DNA from: Bugula neritina | Taxonomy: Eukaryota > Bryozoa > Gymnolaemata > Cheilostomatida > Bugulidae | Direction: 5' to 3' | Assembly: GCA_964035545.1 (NCBI GenBank) | Contig: OZ037769.1 | Coordinates: forward strand, 5,569,429 to 5,633,428 | DNA: 64,000 bases | Shown: positions 61,362-64,000 of the stretch, one piece after another | Numbering within the stretch: the stretch's first letter is position 1 | Layout: the number at the start of each line of letters is the position of its first letter | The notes under the pieces: model-generated | Databases searched by the model: none | Told to the model about the DNA's origin: nothing | The model's input: the letters and a program-made list of their open reading frames with translations, nothing else | Translations under genes and position numbers: made by a program

Positions 61362-61565
61362 GCTCACGCAAGTTTATAGTTGCCATCCCCGAGAGAAACT
61401 TCTGATGCTATGAAAATTGTTAAATCGACTAAGGACTTATTCGGGTGGGGCACAGGACTGGATGCTCTTCCTGGCATCACCAATAGCCTTTGTCGAGGTT
61501 CAAACCCATAACTTTATGCTCAAATGCTCAAATTATCTAACCCCTAGCCTTCAACTGCTTCCTGG
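61362..61565 (-). mobile_element. tRNA-derived SINE, copy 4
   Basis: It has the same layout as the copy at 49040: the left end GCAAGTTTATAGTTGCCATC is shared with copy 1, the core is GGATGCTCTTCCTGGCATCA, and a reversed B-box-like GAGGTTCAAACCC leads into the tRNA-like head. Confidence 0.78.
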
Positions 61566-62060
61566 ATCCTCTTATAGATGGCAAGAGAATAATAAAGCTG
61601 CCACTAGCTGCTTGAGATACTCGGTGAAGAGTTTGAGAATTCAAGAATAAAACTGAAAGTCTTTCCATTGAGATTATATAAACTTTTAGTCTGAAAATCA
61701 CAAATGAATTGCGCATGCAGAACTTCAGATAGATGTATAGTAGCTATTAAATACCTACTGCATAATTCTATACCTGATTTGCGGTTTGCCCATATTTCTA
61801 AGAATATTAATGCCAATTACAAAAATAATTGTAATTACAACAATGATTTTGACAAGATTAACATTTTCCAGCTAAACTAATGAGCTTCTTCATACCCCTA
61901 ATCCTATAGAGTATCAAATTGTGGACTTGCTCAATGCTGTTCTTCTTTAAAGGTCCATTGCCTGTAAACTCACAAAAGATGGGGTTGATTGTGGAAGAAA
62001 GTGCTATTTTAAGTTCTGACTTTAGAGCATAGTGGTAGTTGTTTAGTTTCTGAGAAAATA

Positions 62061-62270
62061 CAGTGCTCCCTCCTATCTCACTATTTAGCTGCGAGTCTCA
62101 AAACCTCAATTCGTGACATTGTAGAATACCAGATTCAACTCACGGGATCCGTTAAATTTGACCATTTTGTCCCTACACATATAGCCTACATAAGCCACAA
62201 ACCTGGGTCTAAGCCCTTTTCGTAACCTGTAGAATTTTGTGAGAAGTGTAGCTGTGAGATATAGAGAGAG
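62061..62270. mobile_element. TIR MITE, Tc1/mariner- or pogo-like, copy 2
   Basis: It starts CAGTGCTCCCTCCTATCTCA and ends in GTGAGATATAGAGAGAG, with TA on both sides. The interior matches the copy at 5790 (ATTTTGTCCCTA, CATAAGCCACNAAC, AAGCCCTT). Confidence 0.72.
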
Positions 62271-63867
62271 TATATTTTATAACTTCTACCTTAGCGGCTA
62301 TACCTCAAAGTATTGTATATACTGTAGGTATATACAATACAATACAATACAAAATGGCAATCTGCTTTAAAGTTGTTTTTGAACTTTGGATCATGCAGCA
62401 TGTTCGATTGTTAGAGGAAGACTAAAGAAACACAGGTGTAGCACTGCGTTTATTGTTGACATACAAGAAGGGTGGAGAAATACTTTTTGACTAAAAATCT
62501 GCCGGATTTGAAAAGCAAATATGCATCACATACCAGTATATTATGATACATATCATTATATTATAATATAAATCATTATATTCTGATAAATCAGCAATTT
62601 CCATACAGGTATTTAGACATTTCATAGAAGTTCCACGCCTAGATGTACATTTTCCTCATAGTTAGAAATAGTTGATTAGCTACAGTTGTGCACCCCTTGG
62701 AGAGCATTCTGTCACGTTGACATCTCTGAATTAATATACTTGTTGACTTGGGATTATCTTACAGGTAGCCCATAGCTTCAGTGATTGGTGAGAAGATATT
62801 TTGTGGTATTGAGCAATTACATAGGCATGACAGTGGAAGCTGGCATGTTCTCGCACAGAGGCTCAATCTACTAATGTGTTACCTAACAGCTTTTATATCG
62901 CATTTTTTCCATTGCCAGTGCGTGAAATTTACAATCTTCATTGACCACAGTTCTTATGTTGAATCCCATCTAAGATCTGCTAGATAATTAATTCTGTGGT
63001 GTGGTATAGGGGTGGGATCGACAAATAGAACTAATAGCTTTTACATTCCTGTGATTATGTATATACACTATATACATTATGTGTACTATATATAGTTGGA
63101 GAAATATATGCAAATCTACAGTTGGGAGATTAAAGTAACACATAAAACAACATGTTTTGAAAGTATCTGTTTGAGGGTCACGGTCATTTAGTACAAACTA
63201 CGGCTGGTGTTGACAACTTCTGCATTGAAAAATATAATAAATTATTTTTTAAACACTACCTATAACTCAACAACATTCATCAGTGCAATACAATACAAAT
63301 TTGATTAATAACAAGATAAGTCGAAAGTCTTTACACATGCCACAGTGTGATTCAACCTTCCACATTTTGACAATAATAAATTGCTGTTTGCGATTATCAG
63401 ACTCGAATAACTTATTGTACGATATTAATGTCATTTAATGCAAACCAGTAAATAATATTATATATACATAGTACTAAAATGTGTATTATTAGCAATTTTT
63501 CAAAATATTCATATATATTATTATTGTAGTTTTAAGTGAAGAATGAAAATATCACAAGTTTGATCGTAAGTCAAAAGTTTCATCATCCTATAAATTAGAC
63601 TTGAAAGTAGAAAAAATATCTAGAAATAGAAATATACACAATAACCAATGATTGCATAATATACCAAGTCTATTTTTATCAAGTTTAGATTTCTAGCATA
63701 TGACTATCAATAATAAAATACAGAAAGCTATTAATAAGCCAAATAGAATGTTACCTTCATATTTCAATGTTTTCGAAATTGTTGGCATCAAGAGATATTT
63801 CCAATATACAAAATATAATATTAATATATATTCATTAATTATAATATGAGTTGTGATCGAGGCTATA

Positions 63868-64000
63868 TCACAACAGTTGCCTTGGTATAGATTTCTTTGC
63901 TAGCCTTCCTTCCATACTTAAGTTCCTGTTATGAGAGTCTAAAATCTTAGGGCTGTATTCCCCTCTCCCGTCTCTATGACCTGAGGAATTAGCCGACATT
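63868..64000 (-). CDS. Possible 3' end of a gene entering from the right edge
   Basis: The minus strand is open from the window edge to a TGA at 63870-63868 and reads SANSSGHRDGRGEYSP, then KILDSHNRNLSMEGR, then LAKKSIPRQLL. The composition is more GC-rich and codon-like than the surrounding AT-rich DNA. The product is unknown; at 43 codons it may be chance. An ATG near 63999 could be internal. Confidence 0.35.
   Translation of the reverse strand, partial: MSANSSGHRDGRGEYSPKILDSHNRNLSMEGRLAKKSIPRQLL

Larger units (their letters stand above)
52954..63867. other. Gene-poor, repeat-rich 10.9-kb interval
   Basis: No convincing coding gene was found. It holds a weak exon-like segment at 54580-54665, a TIR element at 55636-56984, a 21-bp minisatellite near 58190, a degenerate ATACTAT/CATACCAT repeat at about 60290-60480, an inverted-repeat element at 60962-61054, a SINE at 61362 and a MITE at 62061. 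The remainder is AT-rich sequence with no evident structure. Confidence 0.5.

Noticed and set aside
62781-62987. 68-codon plus-strand ORF
   Set aside because: No recognisable domain, no splice context and random composition.

Overview
The window is AT-rich nuclear DNA from an invertebrate animal, most likely a spiralian/lophotrochozoan; the species cannot be named from sequence alone. The evidence is small, phase-consistent exons with GT-AG splice sites, long introns, tRNA-derived SINEs, a LINE fragment, MITEs and many minisatellites. No rRNA, tRNA, CRISPR or prokaryotic operon structure was seen. Most genes had to be rebuilt by joining exons whose splice phases agree, because most exons are shorter than 60 codons.

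Layout: (1) 1003-9298, minus: a 13-exon Golgi membrane protein of the GOLM1/GOLM2 (GP73/CASC4) family, 512 aa. (2) 11515-27883, minus: a 22-exon STK11IP (LKB1-interacting protein 1) orthologue, 1141 aa, with LRRs, a CxxC...CxxC zinc ribbon and the conserved C-terminal region. (3) 30481-34397, plus: a 7-exon TRMU/MTU1 (mnmA family tRNA 2-thiouridylase), 383 aa, with both catalytic cysteines. (4) 35210-40800, minus: a 9-exon gene for an unfamiliar protein, 672 aa, that combines an N-terminal PTB/PID-like domain, articulin/alveolin-like VPV repeats and an Arg/Ser-rich tail. (5) 43030-52953, minus: a probable 7-exon gene, 816 aa, with another PTB-like domain and a long disordered basic tail. (6) 63868-64000, minus: the possible last exon of another gene leaving the window. 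The 53-63.8 kb stretch is otherwise repeat-rich and largely gene-free.

Repeats: four tRNA-type SINE copies, all on the minus strand; a LINE 3' fragment with a 16-bp target-site duplication; two copies of a short TIR element (one with a 10-bp duplication); a pogo/Tc1-like TIR MITE family; a 1.35-kb TIR element with G-rich ends and a near-perfect internal palindrome; a (TG)n tract of about 269 bp; and at least nine minisatellites.

The two points most worth following are the PTB + VPV-repeat protein beside a second PTB-like gene, and the repeated placement of minisatellites on splice junctions of STK11IP. In one case the true 5' splice site is in register with a 34-bp array of decoy donors; in another a 3' splice site is duplicated 27 bp apart, in frame.
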